The notes: generated by a model from the sequence alone, not told the origin. A DNA stretch of 52,375 bases from Lacticaseibacillus sharpeae JCM 1186 = DSM 20505 (GCF_001436225.1 NZ_AYYO01000006.1:1-52375), one strand, 5' to 3'; positions 17,800-26,687 are shown, numbered from the stretch's first letter. Numbers and translations: made by a program.

Positions 17800-18115
17800 G
17801 TAACGAAAAGCCCCTACACCAGTAAAACTGGCATAGGGGCTCATCGCGGTACCACCCTATGAACGCAATCCTCACGAACTACGCCTCGGCTTGTTGCGGC
17901 GACGACGACTACCCGCCCCAACAAATGCACGCTACTGGGTGCTACCAGGCGGCACCCTACTGCCAGACAGAATCGCCTGCCTCGCCTCAGTTTGTGCCGC
18001 ACACTCCCGGATTACCTTCAATTACCCGCCGTGTTGCATTCGCAGTCCCAGCAACTCCCTGAAATCAACGTGGCAATCTACTCTTCCGTTCAACGTGTAT
18101 CTCTTATTTGTTTCT
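17800..18115 (-). promoter_or_regulatory. Valine-type T-box leader with no amino acid gene behind it
   Basis: The minus strand carries Stem I, specifier loop GAAG-GTA-A before TCCG (codon at 18013-18015), the exact core GGTGGTACCGCG (17845-17856) and a terminator (17806-17841). All parts look intact. The next gene on this strand is the CPA2 antiporter, 350 nt further on and behind a second attenuator. Confidence 0.88.
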
Positions 18116-18125
18116 CATAGTCTCT

Positions 18126-18154
18126 AATATAGTTTCAGTGCGTGTAAAAGTCAA
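18126..18154 (-). promoter_or_regulatory. Promoter of the second Val T-box
   Basis: Minus-strand TTGACT (18149-18154), 17-nt spacer, TATATT (18126-18131). The intact promoter argues that the T-box is functional. Confidence 0.78.
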
Positions 18155-18230
18155 CTATATCGTTAAAACTAATCAGACATAATTTCATTTTTGGATATTA
18201 GGCGACGGCTAACCAAAAATCTAGGTCGTA

Positions 18231-18368
18231 TCAAATAAAACTCATTATCACTAAAGCTGCTGCGATAACAGCCAAAAAAACTGCGCGTCCTTTATGTGTA
18301 CCACCATAAAGTAATGTTGCACTGTATATAACCAAAGCAGCTCCGGCAAAAGCCATCATTCGTCTCAT
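18231..18368 (-). CDS. Small two-helix membrane protein (45 residues)
   Basis: An unrecognised short ORF. Residues 4-21 and 29-45 are hydrophobic, with a basic GGTHKGR turn between them and a basic MRR start, so the termini would face the same side. AGGAG lies 13 nt before the ATG, which is long; a GTG four codons earlier is too near. A TATACT box sits about 50 nt upstream. Codon use is more AT-rich than in neighbouring genes. The rest of the gap 18155-18530 holds nothing else I can support. Confidence 0.5.
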   Translation of the reverse strand: MRRMMAFAGAALVIYSATLLYGGTHKGRAVFLAVIAAALVIMSFI

Positions 18369-18530
18369 TTTCCGTACCACGCTCCTGCCTTACTATTAAG
18401 TGACCAATACACACTTCAAGTATAGCCGCTCGAATTATGCCCAATGATTCCAGTAGCCTATGTTAACAGTTTCTTAAATAAAAAAAGCCCCCACACAAGG
18501 CAGAGACCTAATTGAACACTCGTATTCAAA

Positions 18531-19754
18531 TTAGCCGTTTCGCCGCAGTGAAGGTTCCACAAACCACAGAATGATGAAGTTCAGCAGCAACATGCAGGCG
18601 GTGGAAATGAAGACGACGTTGTAGTCGAACGCACCGGCCAGCGCCCCGCCGAGGAACGCACCGAACATGTTCCCGAGGGCTTGGAAAGATTGGTTCCAGG
18701 AGAAAATGGCGCTGGTTGCGGAAACAGGTGAGTTCTTCGTCAGCAGGGTCTGAATCGTTGGGAACAGTGCCCCGTCGGAAACCCCGACCATGAACCGCAG
18801 CACCCCGAGGGCAACGATGCTGCCGACGAAGCCTTGCGGGAAGTACACGAGCACGGCGAAGAGGTACCCACCGATGAGCACCTTCCCGGAGCCGTGGGTA
18901 TCTCCGTACCGCCCAAGTCGCGGTGCCATCAGGATGTTAGAAATCCCGGGCAGTGCGGCAATCACGCCGGCAACCACGGTGATCGGACCGCGATAGTGCA
19001 TGAGTTCACGGACGTACAGACTGATGATTGGCGAAATCGACGCGTTCCCGAGTTGGACAATCAGCGTGGAGCACAGCAGCACGATAATCAGCTTCGGGTT
19101 GTCGAATTGCTTGAGCAGACTCTGCCGCTTCTCCCCCTTCGGCCGCACAACAGGTTCGAAGTATTCTTGCACGAGCACCGCCGAGAGCACACACGTCAGC
19201 ATGAGCAGGGCCGCGGTGATGAAGAAGGTGTTACGAATCGAGAAGACTTGCGCGAGCAGGCCACCGATAATCGGGCCCATCAGCATCCCCGAGGTTGAGC
19301 CGGTCACAAGGGTTCCGAGCGCCCGGCCACTGTAGCGCCGCGGCGTTTGGGACGCAACCAGTGCTTGGGCATTAGAGATGAAACCGGCGAAGAGACCTTG
19401 CAGCGCACGGAAGCCAATCAGCATCCAGACATTGGTTGCCAGGCCCATGAGGAACATCGACAGCGCCGTCCCTGCTGATGCCCGTAGTAACATCACTTTG
19501 CGGCCTTTCCGATCCGCCAGCGCACCCCAGATTGGCGACACGATGGCGGTCACCAGGAACGTGGCCGCGTAAACGAGTCCGGAGTAGAAGGAAACTTCCT
19601 GCTTGTTGAAGTTCCCGAGCTGGCCCACATACAGCGACATGAACGGCATAATTTCACTGAACGCAATCCCAGCAACGAAGGTACAGCCCCACAGTATGTA
19701 TAAATTCCGTTTCCATGGTCCCTGTTCCCGTTGTGCGTCATCCACACTGGTCAT
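18531..19754 (-). CDS. MFS multidrug-type exporter (copy 2)
   Basis: A 407-residue DHA1-type exporter, strongly similar along its length to the 14224-15441 protein (shared LYxLWGCTFVAGIAFSE start, GSTSGMLMGPIIGG motif C, and the LLTKNSP and FVEPSLRR regions). Motif A is GALADRKGRK. The ATG at 19754 has AAGGA only 2 nt away; a GTG at 19745 would have ideal 8-nt spacing and may be the true start. Unlike copy 1 it has no adjacent TetR gene. The substrate is unknown. Confidence 0.86.
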   Translation of the reverse strand: MTSVDDAQREQGPWKRNLYILWGCTFVAGIAFSEIMPFMSLYVGQLGNFNKQEVSFYSGLVYAATFLVTAIVSPIWGALADRKGRKVMLLRASAGTALSMFLMGLATNVWMLIGFRALQGLFAGFISNAQALVASQTPRRYSGRALGTLVTGSTSGMLMGPIIGGLLAQVFSIRNTFFITAALLMLTCVLSAVLVQEYFEPVVRPKGEKRQSLLKQFDNPKLIIVLLCSTLIVQLGNASISPIISLYVRELMHYRGPITVVAGVIAALPGISNILMAPRLGRYGDTHGSGKVLIGGYLFAVLVYFPQGFVGSIVALGVLRFMVGVSDGALFPTIQTLLTKNSPVSATSAIFSWNQSFQALGNMFGAFLGGALAGAFDYNVVFISTACMLLLNFIILWFVEPSLRRNG

Positions 19755-20074
19755 CTTCCTTCTATATAATAGTAAGTTATGTCAAAAAAATATTATCGCA
19801 CTCTTCCAGACTAAAGTTAAGCCGGCGCCATTGGTCAAGCCGTCATGGAGAGGTTTCCAGTCGTGCCCGGTCAGCCAAACTGCGTGCCAAAGATGCTGCT
19901 CAATTGCCAGTCTAACAATTTGGTCAATTAAAGACAAACAATTTGTGTGCTGTTCATCACCAAATCAATTACAATAACAGGCCAGATACTCCCCGAGACG
20001 GATACCTGCGCTCGTGCGCACATGCTATACTGAGGACAATAACAACACGTACCACCCCACGAAAGGATATTAAT

Positions 20075-20383
20075 ATGTTCGTTACCCTCATCAATTCATA
20101 CTCTGGCGATGCTAAACGCGCCAAAATCGGCTTCTCCTGGACCACCTTCTTCTTCGGTTTCTTCCCCGCACTTTTCCGGGGCGACTTCAAGTGGTTCGCC
20201 ATCATCGCCCTGCTCGAAATTGCCAGCGGCTCATTCACCATGGGCATCGCGATGACCCTGGTCACCCTGATTTTCGGGTTCATCTATAACGGCCTGTACA
20301 TCAAGGATTTGCTCAGCCACGGCTACGCACCGGCTTCCGAAGCGGATGCGGCATTGCTGCGGGCAAAGGGCTTCCGGTTCTAA
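20075..20383 (+). CDS. Small membrane protein, DUF2628-like
   Basis: A 102-residue protein with the pattern KIGFSWTTFFFGFFPALFRGDFKWF followed by two further hydrophobic segments, which resembles DUF2628-type small membrane proteins of unknown function. ATG 20075 has AAAGGA about 7 nt upstream. An extended -10 (TGCTATACT, about 20021-20029) lies 45 nt before the start. The 320-nt gap between this gene and the divergent MFS gene otherwise shows no feature. Confidence 0.8.
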   Translation: MFVTLINSYSGDAKRAKIGFSWTTFFFGFFPALFRGDFKWFAIIALLEIASGSFTMGIAMTLVTLIFGFIYNGLYIKDLLSHGYAPASEADAALLRAKGFRF

Positions 20384-20426
20384 GCGGACAAAGCACAGAG
20401 AATCAAACACACTTCCATATAAACCA

Positions 20427-20467
20427 AATCGGGCGGTCAAAGCAAAATATGCTTTGACCGCCCGATT
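20427..20467. terminator. Bidirectional terminator
   Basis: A perfect 17-bp inverted repeat (AATCGGGCGGTCAAAGC and its complement) lies between two convergent genes. Confidence 0.9.
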
Positions 20468-20469
20468 AT

Positions 20470-21705
20470 TTATTGTGCCTTCATGAACGTCAATGTCGAC
20501 TTCAACGCCTTAACCAGCCCACCTTCCTTGTACACCAGCACGTTGGCCTTGTAGACCCGCACGGTAAACCAGGTGAACAGGCCGAGGAACACCGTCGCAA
20601 TGGCGAGGGCAATCCACGCTTGGCCCGCGGTGGTAAAACCCATCGTTGCGCGCACCGGCATGATGGAGGAGCTGACAAACGGCACGTAGCTGGCAATCTT
20701 GATGACCGGCATGTCGCCTGCCTGCGCCATCAATGCACCAAAGTAACCGAGCATCCCCAGAATCGACAGTGGCGCTACCGCTTGCTGCACCTGTTCCTGG
20801 TTGGCAACCAGTGAGCCGGTCAGTGCGGCCAGAACCGCGTAGCTGAGCGTCCCAATCAGGAAGAACAGGATGATTTGCACCCCGTTAATTGAGAGCAGCG
20901 CGGATAGGTCCACCGAATCCAGCACACTCTTGACCATGGCCTGGTTACGCAGCAGCGGCCAGGCAATTCCTGCCGCCACCACGTACACCCCGATTTGGGT
21001 CAGCAGCAGGAGCAAAATCCCGCTGAGCTTACCGAAGAACTGCGTCGTTGCGCTGACGGACGACAGCAGCATTTCCATGATGCGCGAACCCTTTTCCGTC
21101 GCGATTTCCTGCGCCAACATGCTGCCGTACACCATCATGAAGATCATCATCAAGACGGTAATGGCGATGGCAATCCCGCGGTTGACGCTATCCGTTGACG
21201 CGTCTTTGTTCACTCGTTTGCCGTCCTTGAACGCCACCGAGGACGTCTTTAGCTTGGCGGGGGCGAGCAAACCAGCCAGCTGCGTTCCAGACAGGTGCAG
21301 TTGCTGCGCCTTCAGTTGCATGCTCAGCTGGTTCAACACCGCGGTGATGCCCGTTGTCTCGATAGTTTGCCCCCCGACCCGCGTCGTTAGGTGGGCCGTA
21401 AGCTGCTTTTGGCTGCTATCAAACGTTAATACACCATCGACTTTTTCATTCCGCAGTGCCCTATTCGCCCGCGTCTGCGTATACGCAGTGGCCTTGGCAT
21501 CCGTGGCCTTATCAATCTGCTTAACCAGCGCCACGTTTGGGGACACGACCGCGAGTTTGGCGTCCTTAGCCGAGTTATCAATCAATGTGCCCAGGCCCAG
21601 GATGACCGCCGCCAGCAGAATCGGCGATACGACCAGGAATAGCCACGAACCGCTGCACACGTTCTTCTTATATACCTGTTTTGTGACCACCCAGAATTTA
21701 TTCAT
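20470..21705 (-). CDS. ABC-2 type exporter permease (NatB/YhaP-like)
   Basis: A 411-residue permease. A first membrane helix (about 20-40) is followed by a large extracytoplasmic domain (to about residue 180) and then five or six clustered helices, the layout of NatB/YhaP proteins. The motif LAQEIATEKGSRIMEMLLSSV between helices is typical. ATG 21705 has AGG 8 nt upstream and overlaps the ATPase gene by 8 nt, so the two are translationally coupled. It probably exports Na+, a peptide or a drug; the substrate cannot be told. Confidence 0.88.
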   Translation of the reverse strand: MNKFWVVTKQVYKKNVCSGSWLFLVVSPILLAAVILGLGTLIDNSAKDAKLAVVSPNVALVKQIDKATDAKATAYTQTRANRALRNEKVDGVLTFDSSQKQLTAHLTTRVGGQTIETTGITAVLNQLSMQLKAQQLHLSGTQLAGLLAPAKLKTSSVAFKDGKRVNKDASTDSVNRGIAIAITVLMMIFMMVYGSMLAQEIATEKGSRIMEMLLSSVSATTQFFGKLSGILLLLLTQIGVYVVAAGIAWPLLRNQAMVKSVLDSVDLSALLSINGVQIILFFLIGTLSYAVLAALTGSLVANQEQVQQAVAPLSILGMLGYFGALMAQAGDMPVIKIASYVPFVSSSIMPVRATMGFTTAGQAWIALAIATVFLGLFTWFTVRVYKANVLVYKEGGLVKALKSTLTFMKAQ

Positions 21706-22594
21706 GATCTGCACCTGCCTTTATGCGGAAAATCTCGTCGAGTGTCGGTGGCTGCTGAGAAAATTCGGGAATGTACCCCGTGGCGGTCGCCGCCGCGAAA
21801 ATCTCACGGCCAGCCGCCGGATCCGTTAACGTCAGCACCTGCCGTTTACCTTCTTGCCGAACTGTCTTAACACCGGCAAAGTTTTGCAGTTGCGCGGTAG
21901 TCAGCGGGGATTCGATGAACACTTTGGTGCGCCCGAAGCTCTGGCGGATATCGTCCACCGTCCCGCGCAGCACCACTTCACCCCGCCGCAACATGATCAG
22001 GTGGTCAGATAGTGCTTCGACGTTCCCCATGTTGTGGCTGGAGTAAATAATAGCCGCGCCACTGTCCCGCAGCATTTTGATGCCGTCTTCCAGAATCGAC
22101 GCGTTCACGGGGTCGAGCCCGGTGAACGGTTCATCCAGAATCACGAGCCGCGGCATGTGAATGAGCGCCGCAATCAACTGCACCTTCTGCTGGTTCCCCT
22201 TGGACAGGTCCTTCACGCGGTCGGTGCGCTTACCCTTCACCTGGAACCGGTCCATCCAGGTGTCGATTTGACTGCGCACATCCCGGGCCTTCATCCCCCG
22301 CAGCTGCGCGAAGTACTGAATCTGGTCTTCCACCTTCATCTTCGGGTACAGACCACGTTCTTCCGGCAGGTATCCCAGAATGTTGTAGTCGGCACTGGTT
22401 AGTTTGTGGCCGTCCCACAGCACATTGCCGTTGTCGGGGTTGAGGAAGTTCAGAATCATGCGGAACGTCGTGGTTTTACCCGCCCCGTTCTGGCCAATCA
22501 GGCCCATGATTTCGCCTTCCCGCACCGTGAAGGTCTCGTCGCTGACGGCCACCATGTCACCAAAGGACTTGGTGAGGTTGTTGATTTCTAGCAT
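21698..22594 (-). CDS. ABC exporter ATP-binding protein (NatA/YhaQ-like)
   Basis: A 298-residue ATPase with Walker A GQNGAGKTT (about 35-43), a signature region DLSKGNQQKVQLI, Walker B LVILDEPFTGLDP and switch His in SSHNMG. A C-terminal extension of about 80 residues is usual for DRI/NatA-type ATPases. GGAGG lies 7 nt before the ATG. It energises the permease encoded directly downstream, and an XRE regulator precedes it by 18 nt in the same operon. Confidence 0.92.
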   Translation of the reverse strand: MLEINNLTKSFGDMVAVSDETFTVREGEIMGLIGQNGAGKTTTFRMILNFLNPDNGNVLWDGHKLTSADYNILGYLPEERGLYPKMKVEDQIQYFAQLRGMKARDVRSQIDTWMDRFQVKGKRTDRVKDLSKGNQQKVQLIAALIHMPRLVILDEPFTGLDPVNASILEDGIKMLRDSGAAIIYSSHNMGNVEALSDHLIMLRRGEVVLRGTVDDIRQSFGRTKVFIESPLTTAQLQNFAGVKTVRQEGKRQVLTLTDPAAGREIFAAATATGYIPEFSQQPPTLDEIFRIKAGADHE

Positions 22595-22612
22595 TACATT
22601 TCCTCCATTAAG

Positions 22613-23248
22613 TTACCAAATACTCCAGGTCTTGCGCATGGGGCCGAACCGAACGCGGTGGTAGATTACCGTGACGACCAGAGTGCTAATCCCGCCAGTG
22701 GCAGCACCCCAGAACACATCATTCAGGCCCCCGACACCATAGAACATGGCTAGAATTACCACCACCGTCAAAACTCCAAGGGCAACGCTACCCCATGATA
22801 GCGTCCGCTCCACCGACTTGTGCCGTAAAATCCGGTAGCGCCGGTAACTCGGGCCGATTGCAAGCATGTTAATCAGCGTTAATGCCGTCAGCACCATTTG
22901 TACAACTGGTGTGAGATGAAAGGCATGGACTTCAAACGCATTCAAGAAGATGAGTGCCACCAGCACGAGGTCCACCGCGTACACTGAGTAATAAACGATT
23001 CGTGCCTCTTTGCGTTGCTGATCCTGTTTCACTAAATCCGCCGTTGCCGACGCATCCTCGCGCAGCATCTCATCCAGCGACAAGTGGTACGTCTCCGCCA
23101 GCGTAATCAAGCTCGTGATGTCCGGATAGCTGCGTCCGGTTTCCCAGCCCGACACCGTTTGCCGGCTGACGTGCAGCTCGGCCGCAATATCCTGCTGGGT
23201 TAATAGATTATCACGGCGAATCTGCCGCAACCGGTCCCCAAGATTCAT
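22613..23248 (-). CDS. XRE regulator with C-terminal membrane domain
   Basis: A 211-residue protein. Residues 1-62 are an XRE helix-turn-helix (LRQIRRDNLLTQQDIAAELHVSRQTVSGWETGRSYPD), and about four hydrophobic helices fill residues 88-195. Such membrane-anchored XRE proteins often control the ABC exporter next to them. ATG 23248 has GGGAG 8 nt upstream. It is the first gene of an operon with the ATPase and the permease. Confidence 0.85.
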   Translation of the reverse strand: MNLGDRLRQIRRDNLLTQQDIAAELHVSRQTVSGWETGRSYPDITSLITLAETYHLSLDEMLREDASATADLVKQDQQRKEARIVYYSVYAVDLVLVALIFLNAFEVHAFHLTPVVQMVLTALTLINMLAIGPSYRRYRILRHKSVERTLSWGSVALGVLTVVVILAMFYGVGGLNDVFWGAATGGISTLVVTVIYHRVRFGPMRKTWSIW

Positions 23249-23472
23249 GAATTTCACTCCCAATTATTGCAACATAATGGGTAAATTCCGGTGCATCCCG
23301 GGCCGCCCCATTATTAATATTTTTGTTTTTGCTACATCCTAAATGTACACAAACCGCGGCGCAAAAGCGAGCTACGAGGTGTTGCATTTGGTGTTTTTGG
23401 TGGTTTACGTGTGCTACCAAAGATGACAATCATTTCCCGGGTAATAAAATAAGGCTGTGGCGATGAAACTGT

Positions 23473-23521
23473 TTAGAAATATTTCTAAGCAGAGTATAGC
23501 CCGTTAAGCAGTATGCAGCAA
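23473..23521 (-). promoter_or_regulatory. Promoter of the XRE-ABC operon with an overlapping palindrome
   Basis: Minus-strand TTGCTG (23516-23521), 17-nt spacer, TATACT (23493-23498). The perfect palindrome TTAGAAATATTTCTAA (23473-23488) falls at the expected transcript start, which fits an autoregulatory operator. The leader to the XRE gene would be about 230 nt, and I see no structure or ORF in it that I can support. Confidence 0.6.
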
Positions 23522-23619
23522 GAACTATTTTGATATATATCTAAATTGATAAGTGCCATCACCGGCTGGTAAGTGCAAATACGCATTTTCACGGCCACAA
23601 GCAGCTAATTTGCATTAAT

Positions 23620-23646
23620 TTAGCACTCTACTTGCGCGAGTGCTAA
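23620..23646 (+). promoter_or_regulatory. CIRCE element (HrcA operator)
   Basis: TTAGCACTC-N9-GAGTGCTAA is an exact match to the CIRCE consensus. HrcA bound here would repress the downstream ClpL gene until heat stress. A promoter with -35 TTGCGC (23632-23637, inside the CIRCE loop), 17-nt spacer and -10 TACTAT (23655-23660) overlaps it. Confidence 0.95.
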
Positions 23647-23686
23647 ATTCGTGGTACTATACATTATGTAAACAAGGACAACCAAA

Positions 23687-23824
23687 GTGCGGGCGGTATT
23701 AACATCGTCGGTTCATAGATACGACGAACACCGACGAGCACCAAGCGTCGGTGTTTTGCTTGGCCTACTTGTTTGCCTGGAGTGCGCCGAACTAGCTTTC
23801 GTCACTCCAGCTAGACGTAACTAA
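23687..23824 (+). other. Possible 45-codon leader ORF of clpL
   Basis: A GTG with AAGGA 8 nt upstream opens a frame that spans the leader hairpin and stops 43 nt before clpL. There is no recognisable domain. Translation through it would disrupt the hairpin at 23727-23755. This is weak evidence for a real protein. Confidence 0.25.
23727..23755 (+). terminator. Leader hairpin of clpL, terminator-like
   Basis: A perfect 10-bp stem AACACCGACG/CGTCGGTGTT with a 9-nt loop is followed by only four T. The left arm can instead pair with TCGTCGGT at 23705-23712, giving two exclusive folds. Confidence 0.5.
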
Positions 23825-23867
23825 TGACAAAAACTTCGCGGATGACCCGCGACAGGAGGTAAGAAGT

Positions 23868-25991
23868 ATGGCTCAGTTTTCTGATGGCTTTTTCAACAAC
23901 GACATGGATGATTTCTTCAACCAAGTATTACGCCGCATGGGGAGCGACGGTTCGGCACGTTACATCGTGAACGGACACGAAATGACCCCCGAACAATTCT
24001 CCCAGTACCGGGCAACCGGCAAGCTCCCTGACGCGGGTGACAGTGAGATCCCCGTTCAGACCACCGGTGAAGCCGCCGTTAAAAAGGGTGGCATCCTCGA
24101 GAAGCTGGGCCGGAACCTGACCGCCGAAGCCAAGGCCGGCATGCTCGACCCAGTGATTGGCCGGGACCACGAAATCCAGGAGACCGCCGAAATTCTCAGC
24201 CGCCGGACCAAGAACAACCCCATCCTCGTTGGGGACGCCGGGGTCGGGAAGACCGCGATTGTTGAAGGCTTGGCCCAGGCAATCGTGGCCGGTAAGGTGC
24301 CCGAAGCGGTGCAGGGCAAGCAGATCTACAGCATTGACCTGGCTAACCTCGAAGCGGGCACCCAGTACCGGGGCTCCTTCGAACAGAACATTCAGAACTT
24401 AATTAAGGAAGTGAAGGCCGCCGGGAACGTCATCTTGTTCTTCGACGAAATTCACCAGATTTTGGGCGCCGGCAGCACTGGCGGTGAAGACGGCGGTCAG
24501 GGCTTGGCCGACATCATCAAGCCCGCCCTTTCCCGGGGCGAAATCACCGTTATCGGTGCGACCACCCAGGATGAATACCGCAACACCATCATGAAGAATG
24601 CGGCCTTAGCGCGTCGGTTCAACGACGTCACAGTCAATGAACCCACTGCAGCCGACACCGTCAAGATTCTCCATGGGGTCCGCAAGCTCTACGAACAGCA
24701 CCACCACGTTCAGTTGCCTGATGACGTGCTCCAGGCTGCCGTCGACTACTCCGTGCAGTACATTCCACAGCGTAGTTTGCCCGACAAGGCCATTGACCTG
24801 CTGGACATGACCGCTGCCCACCTGGCGGCCCAGCACCCCGCGGAAGACAAGGTCACCCTTGAAAACCGCATTAAGGAACTGAACCAGCAGAAGGACGCCG
24901 CGGCGAAGGCTGAAGACTACGAAAAGGCTGCGCAGCTCAAGAAGGACATCGCGGATGCTGAAAGCAAGCTGAACGCTGCCAGCGACAAGAGCGCAACCGT
25001 GGTTGCCACCAAGAACGATGTGGCTGAAGCGGTTGAACGCCTGACCGGGATTCCTGTTGCCCAGCTTGGTGCGAGCGACATCGAACACCTGAAGGGCATC
25101 GGCGACCGGCTCAAGGGTAAGGTCATCGGTCAGGACGAAGCGGTCGAAATGGTTGCCCGCGCAATTCGCCGTAACCGTGCCGGCTTCGATGAAGGTAACC
25201 GGCCAATCGGCAGTTTCCTCTTCGTTGGTCCTACTGGGGTCGGGAAGACTGAACTGGCTAAGCAGCTGGCTCTAGATCTCTTCGGCAATAAGGACGCCAT
25301 CATCCGGCTCGACATGTCCGAATACAGCGACCGCACCGCTGTTTCCAAGCTTATCGGGACGACTGCCGGGTACGTTGGCTACGATGACAACAGCAACACC
25401 TTGACGGAACGCGTTCGTCGCAATCCGTACTCCATCGTGCTGCTGGACGAAATCGAAAAGGCGGACCCCCAAGTCCTCACCCTGCTGCTGCAGGTACTCG
25501 ACGATGGTCGTCTGACTGATGGTCAAGGTAACGTGGTCAACTTCAAGAACACCGTCATCATCGCGACCTCCAACGCCGGCTTTGGGAACGAAGCCCTCAC
25601 CGGCAAGAAGGATGAAGACGTCGAACTCACCACGCGCCTTGCCCCTTACTTCCGTCCTGAATTCCTCAACCGGTTCAACGGCATCGTCGAATTCAGTCAC
25701 CTGACCAAGGATGATCTGGGCAAGATTGTTGACCTCATGCTAAATGACGTCAACAAGACCCTCGCCAAGAAGGACATCACCCTGAACGTTAGTGCTGACG
25801 CCAAGAACTGGCTCATCGAACAGGGCTATGACGAAGCGATGGGTGCCCGTCCTCTCCGTCGGGTCATCGAACGCGAAATCCGTGACCGGGTCACCGACTT
25901 CTACCTCGACCACACCGATGCTAAGCAGCTGACAGCTAACCTGGTTGACGGTAAGATTGTGATCGCGGCTAAGGACGCCGTTACGGCATAA
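23868..25991 (+). CDS. clpL: ClpL-type ATP-dependent chaperone (HSP100)
   Basis: A 707-residue AAA+ disaggregase. The short N-terminus ([11 protein letters not shown], then [24 protein letters not shown]) is typical of ClpL and replaces the ClpC/ClpE N-domain; no zinc finger is present. The first AAA+ module has GDAGVGKT and FFDEIH. A short coiled UVR-like middle segment ([20 protein letters not shown]) follows, and the second module has GPTGVGKTE and [10 protein letters not shown] see no IGF/LGF loop for ClpP docking, so it should act as a chaperone on its own. GGAGG precedes the ATG by about 8 nt. A CIRCE site controls it, and codon use is strongly biased as for highly expressed genes. Confidence 0.92.
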   Translation: MAQFSDGFFNNDMDDFFNQVLRRMGSDGSARYIVNGHEMTPEQFSQYRATGKLPDAGDSEIPVQTTGEAAVKKGGILEKLGRNLTAEAKAGMLDPVIGRDHEIQETAEILSRRTKNNPILVGDAGVGKTAIVEGLAQAIVAGKVPEAVQGKQIYSIDLANLEAGTQYRGSFEQNIQNLIKEVKAAGNVILFFDEIHQILGAGSTGGEDGGQGLADIIKPALSRGEITVIGATTQDEYRNTIMKNAALARRFNDVTVNEPTAADTVKILHGVRKLYEQHHHVQLPDDVLQAAVDYSVQYIPQRSLPDKAIDLLDMTAAHLAAQHPAEDKVTLENRIKELNQQKDAAAKAEDYEKAAQLKKDIADAESKLNAASDKSATVVATKNDVAEAVERLTGIPVAQLGASDIEHLKGIGDRLKGKVIGQDEAVEMVARAIRRNRAGFDEGNRPIGSFLFVGPTGVGKTELAKQLALDLFGNKDAIIRLDMSEYSDRTAVSKLIGTTAGYVGYDDNSNTLTERVRRNPYSIVLLDEIEKADPQVLTLLLQVLDDGRLTDGQGNVVNFKNTVIIATSNAGFGNEALTGKKDEDVELTTRLAPYFRPEFLNRFNGIVEFSHLTKDDLGKIVDLMLNDVNKTLAKKDITLNVSADAKNWLIEQGYDEAMGARPLRRVIEREIRDRVTDFYLDHTDAKQLTANLVDGKIVIAAKDAVTA

Positions 25992-26002
25992 TTTGGCCAA
26001 GC

Positions 26003-26038
26003 AAAAAGGACTCTTGCATTCGCTGCAAGGGCCCTTTT
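26003..26038 (+). terminator. Terminator after clpL
   Basis: AAAGGACTCTTGC pairs with GCAAGGGCCCTTT around a 6-nt loop, followed by TTTTGC. Confidence 0.8.
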
Positions 26039-26134
26039 GCGTACATAACTACAGGCATGTGCACAAGTGCACTTGAACCACCGCACCCCCAGTGCTAGGC
26101 TTAAGGCAATAATCAGTAATGGAGATGCTCCAAA

Positions 26135-26650
26135 ATGCACATTGAATTGATTCCCGCCACCCCTGACCTGGCCCCAGAAGTGTTCGCCGTGGTGGATGCC
26201 AGCCGCGAATTCATCAACCAGTGGCTGCCGTGGGCGAAAGGTACACGCACAGAGGCTGACGAGCAGCACTTCCTCGAGCACATGGTTGCCCAGGCCAAAG
26301 CCAAGAAAGCCTTCATGTTCATCATCAAAGCGGACGGCAAAATCGTCGGTAGCATTGACCTGCACAACATCGACCACGCCGACAAGCACGCGGAGGTCGG
26401 TTACTTCCTGGGCAAGGAGGCCACGGGCCACGGCATCATGCACCACGCGGTCACGGACCTCGAGCGGTACGGGTTCAAGGAGCTTGGGCTGAACAAGATT
26501 ACCATTATGGCGGCGACCAAGAACACCCCGAGTCGCCTCGTGGCAGAACGCGCCGGCTACCACTTCGACGGCTACCTGCGCGATGAGCTGCTGCTGCACG
26601 GACAGTACGTGGACTGCGCGGTGTACTCGAATCTGGCGGAAGAAGCATAG
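26135..26650 (+). CDS. GNAT acetyltransferase (RimJ/RimL-like)
   Basis: A 171-residue acetyl-CoA-dependent N-acetyltransferase of the ribosomal-protein-serine type. The core motifs are IVGSIDLHNIDHADKHAEVGYFLGKEATGHGIM (strand 4 and the acetyl-CoA loop) and TPSRLVAERAGYHFDGYLRDELL. GGAG lies 10 nt before the ATG. It forms a single-gene unit closed by a strong terminator. The acceptor could be a ribosomal protein or an unrelated small molecule. Confidence 0.86.
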   Translation: MHIELIPATPDLAPEVFAVVDASREFINQWLPWAKGTRTEADEQHFLEHMVAQAKAKKAFMFIIKADGKIVGSIDLHNIDHADKHAEVGYFLGKEATGHGIMHHAVTDLERYGFKELGLNKITIMAATKNTPSRLVAERAGYHFDGYLRDELLLHGQYVDCAVYSNLAEEA

Positions 26651-26656
26651 GATTTG

Positions 26657-26687
26657 AAAATTGACGGTTGCAACCGTCAATTTTTTT
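26657..26687 (+). terminator. Terminator after the GNAT gene
   Basis: A nearly loopless palindrome AAAATTGACGG-TTGCAA-CCGTCAATTTT followed by T. Confidence 0.85.

Noticed and set aside
19860-19930. Short leader ORF starting at a GTG after GAGAGG upstream of the DUF2628-like gene
   Set aside because: It lies upstream of the likely promoter (TATACT near 20024), so it would not be in the transcript.
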